Shown here in pieces: positions 41,049 through 51,500 of a DNA stretch of 57,270 bases (position 1 is the stretch's first letter; each line of letters opens with the position of its first letter). This DNA comes from Nocardioides sp. (GTDB lineage Bacteria; Actinomycetota; Actinomycetes; Propionibacteriales; Nocardioidaceae), in NCBI RefSeq assembly GCF_030655615.1, contig NZ_JAURVJ010000122.1:1-57270 (forward strand), given 5' to 3'. Under the pieces are notes generated by a model. That model did no database searches, was not told the origin of the DNA, and saw nothing but the letters and a program-made list of their open reading frames with translations. The translations under genes and the position numbers were made by a program.

Positions 41049-42041
41049 ATGAGCACCCCCGTCATCACCAAGCCCGCCTCGGAGGCCGCCATCCGGCGCG
41101 GCCCCACCCCGGCCCAGCGGCTCACGTCGTTCATGCCGGTCATCGCCCTCGTCGCGCTGCTCGCCGCCCTGACGCTGGCCGACTCGAGCTTCCTCACGCA
41201 GAAGAGCCTCACCGCCGCGGTGCGTACGTCGGCCCCGCTGGTGGTGCTGGCGGCGGGCGCGACGCTCGTGGTCCTCTGTGGCGGCATCGACCTGTCGATC
41301 GCCGCCCTCTGCTCGCTGTCGACCGTCTTCTTCGCGATGTGGCTGCCCGACCTCGGCGCCCTCACCACGCTGGCGGTCATCATCGGCGCCGGCCTGGTCG
41401 GCGCCCTGCAGGGCATCGTCCACGTCGTCCTGCGCATCCCGTCGTTCATCGTGACGCTGGGCGGGATGAGCATCTTCTCCGCCGTCGCGCTCGTCGTCTC
41501 CGACGCCGGGCCGATCCGGGTCGTCGACCGCGAGGCCACCAGCTGGCTGACGACCTACGTCGGCGGCTACGTGCCGATGGCGTTCGCCGTCGCCGTGATC
41601 GTCGTGGCCGTGGTCGCGCTGGTCCTCAAGCTCACGCCGCTGCAGAGCTACGTCCACGCCACCGGCTACTCCGAGTCGGCGGCCCGGCTGGCCGGCACGC
41701 CGGTCGACCTGGTCAAGATCGGCGCGTTCACCGTCTCCGGCGCCTGCGCCGGCCTGGCCGCCGTCATGCTCGTGTCGCGCAACTTCAGCGGCAGCCCCAC
41801 GATGGCCGACAACCTGCTGCTGCCCGCCGTCGCGGCCATCGTGGTCGGTGGCACCGCGATCACCGGGGGCCACGGCTCGCTGTGGCGCTCGCTCGTGGGC
41901 GCCCTCGTCATCACCCTGCTCCGGGTCGGCCTGCCCATCGTCGGCGTCCCGTCGGCCTACGAGCAGATCCTCTACGGCGCGATCATCGTCGTCGCCGTGG
42001 CGCTGACGCTCGACCGCTCGAAGGTGCTGGTCATCAAGTAG
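41049..42041 (+). CDS. Sugar ABC transporter permease (RbsC family) 2
   Basis: 330 residues from ATG 41049, 4 bp after the ATPase stop. Membrane segments and the motifs VVLAAGATLVVLCGGIDLSIAAL, IPSFIVTLGGMSIFSAVAL, AVAAIVVGGTAITGGHGSLW identify the RbsC/BPD_transp_2 family. It complements the first permease. Confidence 0.9.
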   Translation: MSTPVITKPASEAAIRRGPTPAQRLTSFMPVIALVALLAALTLADSSFLTQKSLTAAVRTSAPLVVLAAGATLVVLCGGIDLSIAALCSLSTVFFAMWLPDLGALTTLAVIIGAGLVGALQGIVHVVLRIPSFIVTLGGMSIFSAVALVVSDAGPIRVVDREATSWLTTYVGGYVPMAFAVAVIVVAVVALVLKLTPLQSYVHATGYSESAARLAGTPVDLVKIGAFTVSGACAGLAAVMLVSRNFSGSPTMADNLLLPAVAAIVVGGTAITGGHGSLWRSLVGALVITLLRVGLPIVGVPSAYEQILYGAIIVVAVALTLDRSKVLVIK

Positions 42042-42111
42042 CTGCTCCCGACCGGCCCCACCCCACCCCCTCAGCACGACTCCTGACGAACACCCCGCCA
42101 AGGAAGGCACC

Positions 42112-43623
42112 ATGACCACCACTGTCGGCTCCACCACCCACCGCGCCGAGCTCCTCCCCGCCGTCCGCGACTTCCTCTCCTCGCCCAAGCAGCTGCTCAT
42201 CGGCGGCGAGTGGGTCGACGCTGCCGACGGCGGGCTGTTCGACACCGTCGACCCCGCCACCGAGGAGGTGCTGGTCCAGGTCGCCCAGGGTTCTGCGGTC
42301 GACGCCGATCGCGCCGTCCAGGCCGCCCGCCTGGCCTTCGAGTCGCCGTCGCCCTGGTCGCAGTTCACCCCGCGCGAGCGCTCCCACCTGCTGTGGCGCA
42401 TCGGCGACCTCATCGACGAGCAGTCCGAGGAGTTCGCCCAGCTCGAGTCGCTCGACAACGGCAAGAGCCTCGAGTCGGCCCGGGGCGACGTCGGCGTCGC
42501 CGCCGAGCTGTTCCGCTACTTCGCCGGCTGGGCCACCAAGATGGAGGGCACCACCATCCCGATGTCGGTGCCCGGCCGCGAGTTCCACGCCTACACCCGC
42601 CGCGAGGCGATCGGCGTCGTTGCCGGCATCGTGCCGTGGAACTTCCCGCTGACGATGGCCGCCTTCAAGATCGTCCCGGCGATCACCGCCGGCAACACCG
42701 TGATCCTCAAGCCGGCCGAGCAGACCCCGCTCACCGCGCTGCGCCTGGGCCAGCTGCTGCTCGACGCGGGCCTGCCCGCGGGCGTCGTCAACATCCTGCC
42801 GGGCTTCGGCGACGCGGGTGCCGCGCTCGTCGACCACGCCGGCGTCGACAAGGTCGCCTTCACCGGCAGCACCGAGGTCGGCAAGAAGATCGCGGCCGGC
42901 GCGTCCAAGAACCTCAAGAAGGTCTCGCTCGAGCTCGGCGGCAAGGCCCCCAACATCATCTTCGCCGACGCCGACCTCGACGCCGCGATCGCCGGTGCCG
43001 CCCTGGCCGCCTTCTTCAACGAGGGCCAGTGCTGCGTCAACGGCTCGCGCCTCTACGTCCAGCGCTCGGTCTTCGACCAGGTCGTCGAGGGCGTCGCGGC
43101 CGCTGCCCGCAAGATCACCGTCGGCAACGGCTTCGACTCCACCACCACCATGGGCCCGCTCGTCTCGCAGGAGCAGCACGAGAAGGTCATCGGCTACGTC
43201 CGCGGCGCCGTCGCCGACGGCGCGACGCTGGCCGCCGGCAGCGCCGAGCCCGCGGCCGACCAGGGCTACTTCTTCGCCCCGACCGTCATCACCGACGTGA
43301 CGGAGGAGATGGCGATCCAGACCGACGAGATCTTCGGCCCGGTCGTCACGGCCATCCCGTTCGACACCGAGGACGAGGTCGTCGCGGCCGCCAACAACAC
43401 CGTCTACGGCCTCGCCGCCGGCGTCTGGTCGCGCGACCTGGGCACCGCCCACCGCGTGGGCTCCAAGCTCCGCGCCGGCACGGTCTGGCTCAACACCTGG
43501 CACGCCGACGACGTCACCCTCCCGCGCGGTGGCTTCAAGCAGTCCGGCTGGGGTCGCGAGCTCGGCTCGTTCGGCCTCGACGACTACACCGAGCTCAAGA
43601 CCGTCATCGCCGAGCTCCGCTGA
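42112..43623 (+). CDS. Aldehyde dehydrogenase of the uronate operon
   Basis: 503 residues. Rossmann-region PWNFPLTMAAFKIVPAITAGNTVILKPAEQTP, FTGSTEVGKKI, the general base in LELGGKAPN and the catalytic Cys308 in NEGQCCVNGSRLYV, with EIFGPVVTAIPF near the end. NAD(P)-dependent oxidation of an aldehyde to acid. A poly-C spacer (42055-42075) and a strong AAGGAAGG RBS precede it. In this operon it could oxidise a dialdose, a 2,5-dioxovalerate-like intermediate or glyceraldehyde; a link to the copper oxidase at 45.6 kb is discussed in the findings. Coupled to the aldolase by tgatg. Confidence 0.9.
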   Translation: MTTTVGSTTHRAELLPAVRDFLSSPKQLLIGGEWVDAADGGLFDTVDPATEEVLVQVAQGSAVDADRAVQAARLAFESPSPWSQFTPRERSHLLWRIGDLIDEQSEEFAQLESLDNGKSLESARGDVGVAAELFRYFAGWATKMEGTTIPMSVPGREFHAYTRREAIGVVAGIVPWNFPLTMAAFKIVPAITAGNTVILKPAEQTPLTALRLGQLLLDAGLPAGVVNILPGFGDAGAALVDHAGVDKVAFTGSTEVGKKIAAGASKNLKKVSLELGGKAPNIIFADADLDAAIAGAALAAFFNEGQCCVNGSRLYVQRSVFDQVVEGVAAAARKITVGNGFDSTTTMGPLVSQEQHEKVIGYVRGAVADGATLAAGSAEPAADQGYFFAPTVITDVTEEMAIQTDEIFGPVVTAIPFDTEDEVVAAANNTVYGLAAGVWSRDLGTAHRVGSKLRAGTVWLNTWHADDVTLPRGGFKQSGWGRELGSFGLDDYTELKTVIAELR

Positions 43624-44267
43624 TGTCCGGCGTCATGGGCCACCGGGTGATCCCGGTGGTCGTCCTCGACGACCCCGGTCGTGCCGACGACCTCGGGGCG
43701 GCGCTGGTCGCCGGCGGGCTGCCGGTGGCCGAGGCCACCTTCCGCTCGCCCGAGGCCGTGGCCGTCCTGCGCCGGCTCGCCACCAACCGTGACCTGCTCG
43801 TGGGGGCCGGCACCGTGATCACCGCGGCCCAGGTCGACCTCGCGCACGACGCGGGAGCGCGCTTCGTGGTCTCCCCGGGTCTCAGCGCGGCCGTCGTACG
43901 CCGGTGCCAGGAGCTCGGGCTGCCGGTGTTCCCCGGCGTCAGCTCGGCGACCGAGATCATCACCGCGCTCGACCTCGGCCTCGACACCGTGAAGTTCTTC
44001 CCGGCCGAGGCCAACGGTGGCCTCGCGAGCGTCAAGGCCCTGGCCGCGGCGTTCCCGCAGGTCCGCTTCATCCCGACCGGCGGCATCACCGCCGACACGG
44101 CCCCGACCTACCTCGCCCACCAGGCCGTCGCCGCCGTCGGCGGCAGCTGGATGGTCGCGCCCGACCTGCTCGCCTCCGGGCAGTGGGACGAGGTGACCGC
44201 GCGGTGCGCCGCGACGGTCGCCGCCACCTCCACCGACAGCCCCGTCCTGCAAGGAGCACCCGCATGA
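43623..44267 (+). CDS. eda: KDPG/KDG aldolase
   Basis: 214 residues from ATG 43623. GHRVIPVVVLDDP, VAEATFRSPEAV (catalytic Glu), LLVGAGTVITAAQV, FVVSPGLSAAVV, FPGVSSATEII, the Schiff-base Lys124 in TVKFFPAEANGG, and FIPTGGITADTAPTYL make up a class I 2-keto-3-deoxy-6-phosphogluconate aldolase. With the kinase that follows it splits KDPG to pyruvate and glyceraldehyde-3-phosphate, the last step of this pathway. Confidence 0.9.
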   Translation: MSGVMGHRVIPVVVLDDPGRADDLGAALVAGGLPVAEATFRSPEAVAVLRRLATNRDLLVGAGTVITAAQVDLAHDAGARFVVSPGLSAAVVRRCQELGLPVFPGVSSATEIITALDLGLDTVKFFPAEANGGLASVKALAAAFPQVRFIPTGGITADTAPTYLAHQAVAAVGGSWMVAPDLLASGQWDEVTARCAATVAATSTDSPVLQGAPA

Positions 44268-45361
44268 TCGAGACCCGTCCCGTCGAGGAGTGCGAGCTCG
44301 ACATCGTCGCCCTCGGCGAGGTGATGCTCCGCCTCGACCCCGGCGAGGGCCGGATCCGCACCGCGCGCCGGTTCGAGGCGTGGGAGGGCGGCGGCGAGTA
44401 CAACGTCGCCCGCGGCATGCGCAAGGTCTTCGGGCTGCGGGCCGGCGTCGTCACCGCCCTGGCCGACAACGAGATCGGCCGGCTGGTCGAGAACCTCATC
44501 ATGCAGGGCGGTGTCGACACGTCGATGATCCGCTGGGCGTCCTACGACGGCATCGGCCGCTCGGTCCGCAACGGGCTCAACTTCACCGAGCGCGGCTTCG
44601 GCGTGCGCGGGGCGGTCGGGGTCTCCGACCGTGCCCACACGGCCATCAGCCAGCTCGCGCCGGGCACCGTCGACTGGGACGACCTGTTCGGCCGCCGCGG
44701 GGTGCGCTGGCTGCACACGGGCGGCATCTACGCCGCACTGTCCGAGAACGCCGCCGCCGTCGCCGAGGAGGCCATGGCGGCCGCGCAGAAGCACGGCACC
44801 GTCGTGTCGTTCGACCTCAACTACCGGCCCAGCCTCTGGGCCGGGATCGGTGGCCAGGAGTTCGCCCGCGACGTCAACACGCGCCTCGCGAGCCACGTCG
44901 ACGTGATGATCGGCAACGAGGAGGACTTCACCGCCTCGCTCGGCTTCGACGTCGAGCACGTCGACGAGCACCTGCGCGAGCTGCCCATGGACAGCTTCGC
45001 CGCGATGGTCGGCACGGTCGCCGAGAAGATGCCATGGTTCAAGGTCGTCGCGACCACGCTGCGGGGCGTCCACAGTGCCAGCGACAACGACTGGCAGGCC
45101 ATCGCCTGGTCCCCCGAGACCGGGGTCCTCCAGTCGACCGCGCGCGACCACCTCGCGGTCTACGACCGGGTCGGCGGTGGCGACGGGTTCGCCTCGGGCC
45201 TCGTCTACGGCCTGCTCGAGGGCGAGGAGCTCCAGACCTGTCTCGACTACGGCGCCGCCCACGGCGCCCTGGCGATGACGACCCCCGGCGACACCTCGAT
45301 GGCCTCACGGGCCGAGGTCCTCGCGCTCGCCGGCGGCGGAAGCGCGCGCGTGCGTCGCTGA
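44264..45361 (+). CDS. kdgK: PfkB-family sugar kinase, probable 2-keto-3-deoxygluconate kinase
   Basis: 365 residues from ATG 44264 (RBS AAGGAG). ALGEVMLRLDPGEGRIRTARRFEAWEGGGEYNVARG is the N-terminal PfkB signature with the KdgK-type GGxxxNVA. VVSFDLNYRPSLW and the catalytic DRVGGGDGFASGLVYGL (Asp of GGGD) follow. The position after eda and kduID argues for KDG as substrate. It is the last gene before a strong terminator, so the operon ends here. Confidence 0.85.
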   Translation: MIETRPVEECELDIVALGEVMLRLDPGEGRIRTARRFEAWEGGGEYNVARGMRKVFGLRAGVVTALADNEIGRLVENLIMQGGVDTSMIRWASYDGIGRSVRNGLNFTERGFGVRGAVGVSDRAHTAISQLAPGTVDWDDLFGRRGVRWLHTGGIYAALSENAAAVAEEAMAAAQKHGTVVSFDLNYRPSLWAGIGGQEFARDVNTRLASHVDVMIGNEEDFTASLGFDVEHVDEHLRELPMDSFAAMVGTVAEKMPWFKVVATTLRGVHSASDNDWQAIAWSPETGVLQSTARDHLAVYDRVGGGDGFASGLVYGLLEGEELQTCLDYGAAHGALAMTTPGDTSMASRAEVLALAGGGSARVRR

Positions 45362-45373
45362 CCCCCCAAGACC

Positions 45374-45408
45374 GCCCGGCCGGTGAGAGGCACTCTCACC
45401 GGCCGGGC
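45374..45408. terminator. Terminator of the kdu operon
   Basis: A perfect 16-bp stem (GCCCGGCCGGTGAGAG with its complement) with a GCA loop, 12 bp after the kdgK stop. Confidence 0.9.
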
Positions 45409-45426
45409 GCTGCCATGCCCGAGCCA

Positions 45427-45472
45427 GTTCACTGATGTGAACCAATTCATCGATCAGTTCACAAACTCGGAC
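45427..45472. promoter_or_regulatory. Perfect IclR-type operator before the large secreted oxidase
   Basis: GTTCAC-TGAT-GTGAAC (45427-45442) is a perfect palindrome. A second site, GTTCAC-AAAC-TCGGAC, follows at 45457-45472. Both resemble the sites before kduI. They lie between the kdu terminator and the gene that starts at 45585, about 110 bp upstream of it. Confidence 0.65.
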
Positions 45473-45584
45473 GAAGTTCTTGACTCTGATGTGACGCTCG
45501 CCATACGTTCGTCGGAGCGAGGGGAGTGCCCCGGCGGTCTCCGCCGGCCCCCGAGTCGACCCGAGCCCAACCCAAGGGATGTTC

Positions 45585-48500
45585 ATGAACGTGCTTCGCA
45601 GGTCTGTCCGCGTGCGTGTCGCCAAGCGCTTCCGGCGCTCGGCCACGCACCTCCTCGCCCTGGTCGTCGGCCTGGTCGTGGCGCTCCCGGTGCTCGCCAC
45701 CGTGACCGCCACGCCGGCCTCGGCGGCCCCCGCCGACGACGGGATCCTCCGGGTCCTGCTCTTCTACAAGCCCAACTTCCACGCCTCCAACGTCCAGGCC
45801 CGTCAGGCCATCCGCGACCTCGCCGCCGAGTTGGGCACGCAGTACGCCCAGCCCGTCGAGATCCAGGAGACCGACGACCCGGCCGTGTTCACCCCGGCCA
45901 ACCTCGCCACCAAGGACACGCTGGCCTTCGCGCAGACGGGCGGCGTGCTCTTCAACGAGGAGCAGCGCACCGCGCTCGAGGCCTACATCCGCGGCGGCGG
46001 CGGCTTCATGGGCATGCACTACACCGGCTGGTCGGTCGGGCAGAGCGAGCACGACGTCAACCCGTTCTACAACCGCCTCGTGGGCGCCGTCTCCGAGGGC
46101 CACCCCGAGAACCCCGCCGTCCGGCCGGGCCGGGTGTTCGTCAAGGACACCGCGAGCCCGCTGACGCAGGGCATCCCGGCCGAGTTCACGCGCAGCGACG
46201 AGTGGTACGACTGGGTGGTCAACCCGGCCCCCAACGTCCACACGCTGCTCGAGGCCGACGAGTCGTCCTACGTCACCGACGCCAGCGGCGGCCGCAACGG
46301 CACCTCGCACCCAGTCACCTGGTGCCAGACGATCGACGCCGGCCGCTCCTGGTACTCCGGCATGGGCCACGAGGGCACCGCGTTCTCCGAGCCCAACATC
46401 CGCACCCAGCTGCGCCTCGGCCTCGCCTACTCCGCGGGCCTCCTCGCGGCCGACTGCTCGCCGCCGGCCAAGGACGTCGCCGGCGGCTGGAGCGGCGTGA
46501 CGCCGTGGCCCCTCGTCGCGATCAACGCCTCGCTCACCGCTGACGGCATGGTCCAGACCTTCGGCAGCACCCCCACCACCTGCAACGACACCACCCCCTA
46601 CGACTGGACCGGCAACGGCTGCGTCTCGCAGGGCGGCCAGTTCGAGTTCGACGTGTGGGACCCCGCGACCCCGCGCACCCTCGCCAACGTCAACCAGGGC
46701 CGGCACCCCAACAACACCTACACCGACATGTTCTGCTCGATGCAGGTGCAGAACCCCCGTCGCCGCACGGTGATGACCGTCGGCGGTGACGACGGCCTGG
46801 GCGAGAACGCCCCCAACGACGCCGCCATCGGCGTCACCAGCTACTCCAAGAACAAGGGCCTGCAGAACGAGGCCCCGATGAACTTCCCGCGGTGGTACCC
46901 CACCGGCACGACCATGCCCAACGGCGACATCGTCGTCCAGGGCGGCAGCAGCCGCGGCGGCCCCGGTGGCCCCGGCGTGCTCACCCCCGAGATCTTCACC
47001 CCCGACGCCGGCTCCGGCTGGCGGCTGCTCAACGGCGCCACCAGCTCGGCGGCCTACGGCGACGGCGGTGCCGACCACCCCGGCGCCGACGAGAATCGCT
47101 GGTGGTACCCCCGCGCCTTCGTCACCCCGGGCAGCGGCACCCTCTTCAACATCACCGGCACGCAGATGTACGAGCTCGACCCGGCCGGCAACGCCGGTGA
47201 GGGCGCGCTGACCCTGCGCGGCACCCTGCCGACCAACGTGTCCAACCAGGGCGCGCTCGGCAACCCGGTCGGCGCCACGTCGACCGCCGCGATGTACGCC
47301 CCCGGCAAGATCCTCCAGGTCGGTGGCGGCTGGTGGGCCAACGGCGGCGGCCCCGCCGGTGCCAAGGCCGGCTTCACCGTCGACATCACCGGCGGCACGG
47401 CCAACCCCGTCGTCACGCCGATCGCGCCGATGAAGTTCGCCCGGCACTGGCCGACCGCGACCGTCCTCCCCAACGGCGAGGTCCTCGTGACCGGCGGCAG
47501 CCGTGACAACAACGGCAACGGCGGCTACGTCACCACGGCCGAGATCTGGAACCCCGACAGCGGCCAGTGGCGCACCGTCGAGGCGCCCTACGAGCACGCG
47601 CGGCTCTACCACTCGACCGCCCTGCTGCTGCCCGACGGTCGTGTCATGGTCGGCGGTGGCGGTGCCCCCGGCCCGCGCAACTACACCGACGTCGAGTACT
47701 ACTCCCCGTCCTACCTCTACGACGGCAACCAGGCCGCCGCCCGGCCCGAGATCACCTCGGCGCCCAAGAAGATCGGCTACAACGGCACCTTCGGCATCCA
47801 GGCCTCCGGTCCGGTCGCCAAGGTCACCCTCGTCCGCAACGGCTCGGTGACCCACGGCTTCAACAACGACCAGAACTTCCAGCAGCTCGACTTCACCCAG
47901 TCGGGCAACAACCTGACGATCAAGGCCCCCACCGACGGCACCTACGCCCCTCCGGGCGCCTACATGCTGTTCGTCTGGAACGCCGACGGCACCCCGTCGG
48001 CCGCCAAGATCCTCGACATCGACCCCGCGGTGAAGACCGACGACCACGCGCCCAAGCTCGTGGACCAGTTCGAGTACCCCCGCATCCCGGCCGACTGGCG
48101 CGGCGGCAACCCCGCTGCTCTCGTCGACGTCGCCGCCGGCGGCGGCCGGATGGCCCCCTGGACCGTCAAGAACCCGGTCCAGCTGGTCCGCAGCACCGGC
48201 GCCAGCCAGGGCGGGCTCGGCCAGGTCGGCTACCACCTCGGCCTGGGCGCCTCCGGCAGCCTGGAGCGCAGCATCACCGGTCTCGACCCGGGTCGCTCCT
48301 ACCGGATCTCGCTCAAGTACGCCCGTGACAGCCGCTCCGCCGGCACCGTCGACGGCAAGGCTGCCGTCAAGGTCGGCAGCCTCGACGCCACCCTCACCGC
48401 CACGACGGCCAACCCGTCCCAGAACGGCAACGGGCGGCTCACCACGTTCAAGACCTACGTCGACACGTTCACCGCGTCGGCCCGGTCCGAGACGCTCACC

Positions 48501-51500
48501 CTCTCCGCGCCCGGCGGCGCCCCCGGCGTGATGATCGACGACCTCGTCATCACCGCCGTCGACCCGGGCCTGTCCGACGTGCCGATCCACTACGAGCTCG
48601 ACGAGGGCACCGGCACGACGGCCGCCAACACCGGCACCGACTCCTCCGTCGGCCCGGCGGTCCTGACCGGCACCACCGGCTGGTCCGACAACGGCATCTT
48701 CGGCACGTCGGTCAACCTGCCCGGCGGCTCCAACGCCAGTGCCGTCGACCTGCCCGACAACCTGCTCCAGACCGCGACCGACTTCACCACGTCGTTCTGG
48801 GTCCGCCCCGACACCAAGGGCAACTGGATCGGCATGTTCCACCTCGGCGACGGCCTCGGCGACGCCGGCAGCTTCTTTCAGATCCAGATGCAGACGCAGG
48901 CGGCCGGCGCCACCGGCGTGGCGGCGACCTTCAAGAAGAAGGGCAGCAACGTCCAGGAGCGCGTCTTTGCGACGCCGGTCAAGGACGTGACCGCCAACCA
49001 GTGGAACCACGTGGTCTTCACCCGCTCCGGCGCGACCGGGACGCTCTACCTTGACGGCGTCCAGATCGCGAGCCGCAACAACCTGACGATCACCATGGCC
49101 GACCTCGGCCCGACGGCCAACAACTGGCTGGGTCGCAACGGCTACCCCGACCCCGCCTACGACGGCCTGATGGACGACGTGCGCCTCTACACCTCGTCGC
49201 TGACCGCCGCCGACGTCGCGGCGCTCTACGCCGACGGCACGGCCAAGCGCACGACCACGACCGTCACGGTCTCCCCGGCGTCGCCGTCCCCGTTCGCCGA
49301 GCCGCTCACGGTCTCGGGCACGGTCCGCGACGAGGCCATCCAGCCCGCCACGGGCACCGCCGAGCTCTGGGTCGACGCGGCCCGCGTCGGTGAGCCCGTC
49401 GCCCTGGTCGCCGGCAACGTCTCCTTCCCGGCGCTGACCCTGCCCCCGGGCCCGCACCAGATCGAGATCCGCTACCTCGCCGCCGCCGGCTTCCGCAGCT
49501 CGACGGCCACGGTGACCCACACGGTCTCGCGTCCGCCGCCGGGCAGCGGCGTACCGATCCGCTACGCCTTCGACGAGGGCACCGGGACGACGGCGGCCAA
49601 CACCGGCTCCGACACCTCGGTCGGGGCGGCCACGCTCCAGGGCGCGACCACCTTCACCCCCACGGGCAAGTTCGGGCCCGGGATCAACCTGCCCGGCGGC
49701 GCTTCGACGACCAACAACCAGGTCCGCCTGCCCGACAACATCGAGGCCGGCATGGACGAGGAGTTCTCGGTCTCGGTCTGGGCCCGTCCGGACGCGCTGC
49801 CCAACTGGGTGCCGCTCCTCCAGATCGGCAGCAGCACGGACACGTTCTTCCTGCTGCAGTCCTCCACCCAGGCTGCCGGCGCCACCGGCTTCGCGGCCAC
49901 GTTCAAGGCGCCCGGCAACGCGGCGCAGGAGCGACTGACCCTCGGTGCGGGCAACGACCTGCCCCTCAACGAGTGGACGCACGTCGTCTTCACCATGAGC
50001 GGCAGCACCGGCCGTCTCTACTTCGACGGCGAGCTGGTCGGCACCCGTGCCGACTTCACGCTGGGCATCGGCGACGTCGGGGTCGGTGGCAACACCACCG
50101 CCAACTTCCTCGGCGGCACCAGCTGGCCCGACCCGCGGTTCGACGGCATGGTCGACGACTTCCGGATGTACGGCTACGAGCTGACCGGTGACCAGGTCGA
50201 CGAGCTCTACGCCGGCCCGCCGGTCACCAACGCCGCACCGGTCGGCGTGGCCGACGCCTACAGCACCGACCAGGACGAGGCCCTCACGGTCGTCGCCCCG
50301 GGCGTGCTGACCAACGACACCGACGCCGACGCCGACACGCTGACCGCGACCGGGCTCACCCAGCCCGCCCACGGCGTCGTGACCCTGGCCCCGACCGGGG
50401 CGTTCACCTACACCCCGACCGCGGGCTACTCCGGCACCGACACGTTCACCTACAAGGCCAACGACGGCACCGTCGACTCCGCCGCGACGACGGTCACCAT
50501 CACCGTCGCCGAGGTCACGGGTCCGACCAACGCCACGCCGGTCGCGGTCTCCGACACCTTCGTCACCGACGAGGACGTGGCCCTCACGGTCGCGGCCCCG
50601 GGTGTCCTCACCAACGACACCGACGCCGACGGCGACGACCTGACGGCTGCGGCTGTGACCCAGCCGGCCCACGGCGACGTGACCCTCGGTGCCGACGGGG
50701 CGTTCACCTACACCCCCGACGCCGGGTTCGTCGGAGTCGACAGCTTTACCTACGCCGCCGACGACGGGACGGTCGACTCCGCCCCGGCCACGGTGAGCAT
50801 CACGGTCGAGGAAGCCGGGCAACCGTCACCCAACCAGGCCCCGACGGCTGTCGCCGACGTCTTCCTGACGCAGCAGGACGTGCCGCTGACGGTCGCCGCC
50901 CCCGGTGTGCTCGGCAACGACGCCGACCCCGACGGGGACGTGCTCACCGCCGTCGCCGCCAACCAGCCGGCCCACGGACAGGTGGTGCTGAGCGGGAACG
51001 GGTCGTTCATCTACACCCCTGACCGCGGCTTCAGCGGCTACGACATGTTCCTCTACAAGGTCAACGACGGCACCGTCGACTCCGGCCTCACCACGGTGAC
51101 CATCGCGGTCGACGCGGTGCCGCCGGCGGCGACGGCGGTCGCGGCAGCGATCGCGCCGTTCACCTACGGTCAGCGCGGCGTCCTCTCCACGGCGATGGCC
51201 CCGGCCACCGCCACCGGTGAGGTCACCGTGCTCCTCGGCACCCGCACCATCGCCGGAGGCACGCTGACCGACGGCCAGTCGCGCATCGTCCTGCCGGTGG
51301 GCTCGGTCCCGCCGGGTGCCCAGGTGCTCACGCTGCGCTACGCCGGCGACGACGACCACGCGGCCTCGACGACGACCGTCCCGGTCACCGTTGCCAAGGC
51401 AGCACCGACCCTCAAGGTCACCGCACCCAAGCAGGTGCGCAAGGGTCAGCGGCCCACGGTCCGGGTGCAGCTCACCGCACCCGGTGGCGTGCCCGTCACC

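Noticed and set aside
45459-50822. Minus-strand frame of nearly 1800 residues antisense to the secreted oxidase
   Set aside because: It is a GC-rich shadow frame made of Arg/Gly/Val/Asp-rich sequence without domains. The plus strand has a signal peptide and complete domains.
50230-51120. Regular repeats as a CRISPR-like array
   Set aside because: The units are about 300 bp, in frame and code for cadherin/VCBS-like domains; there are no spacers or cas genes.
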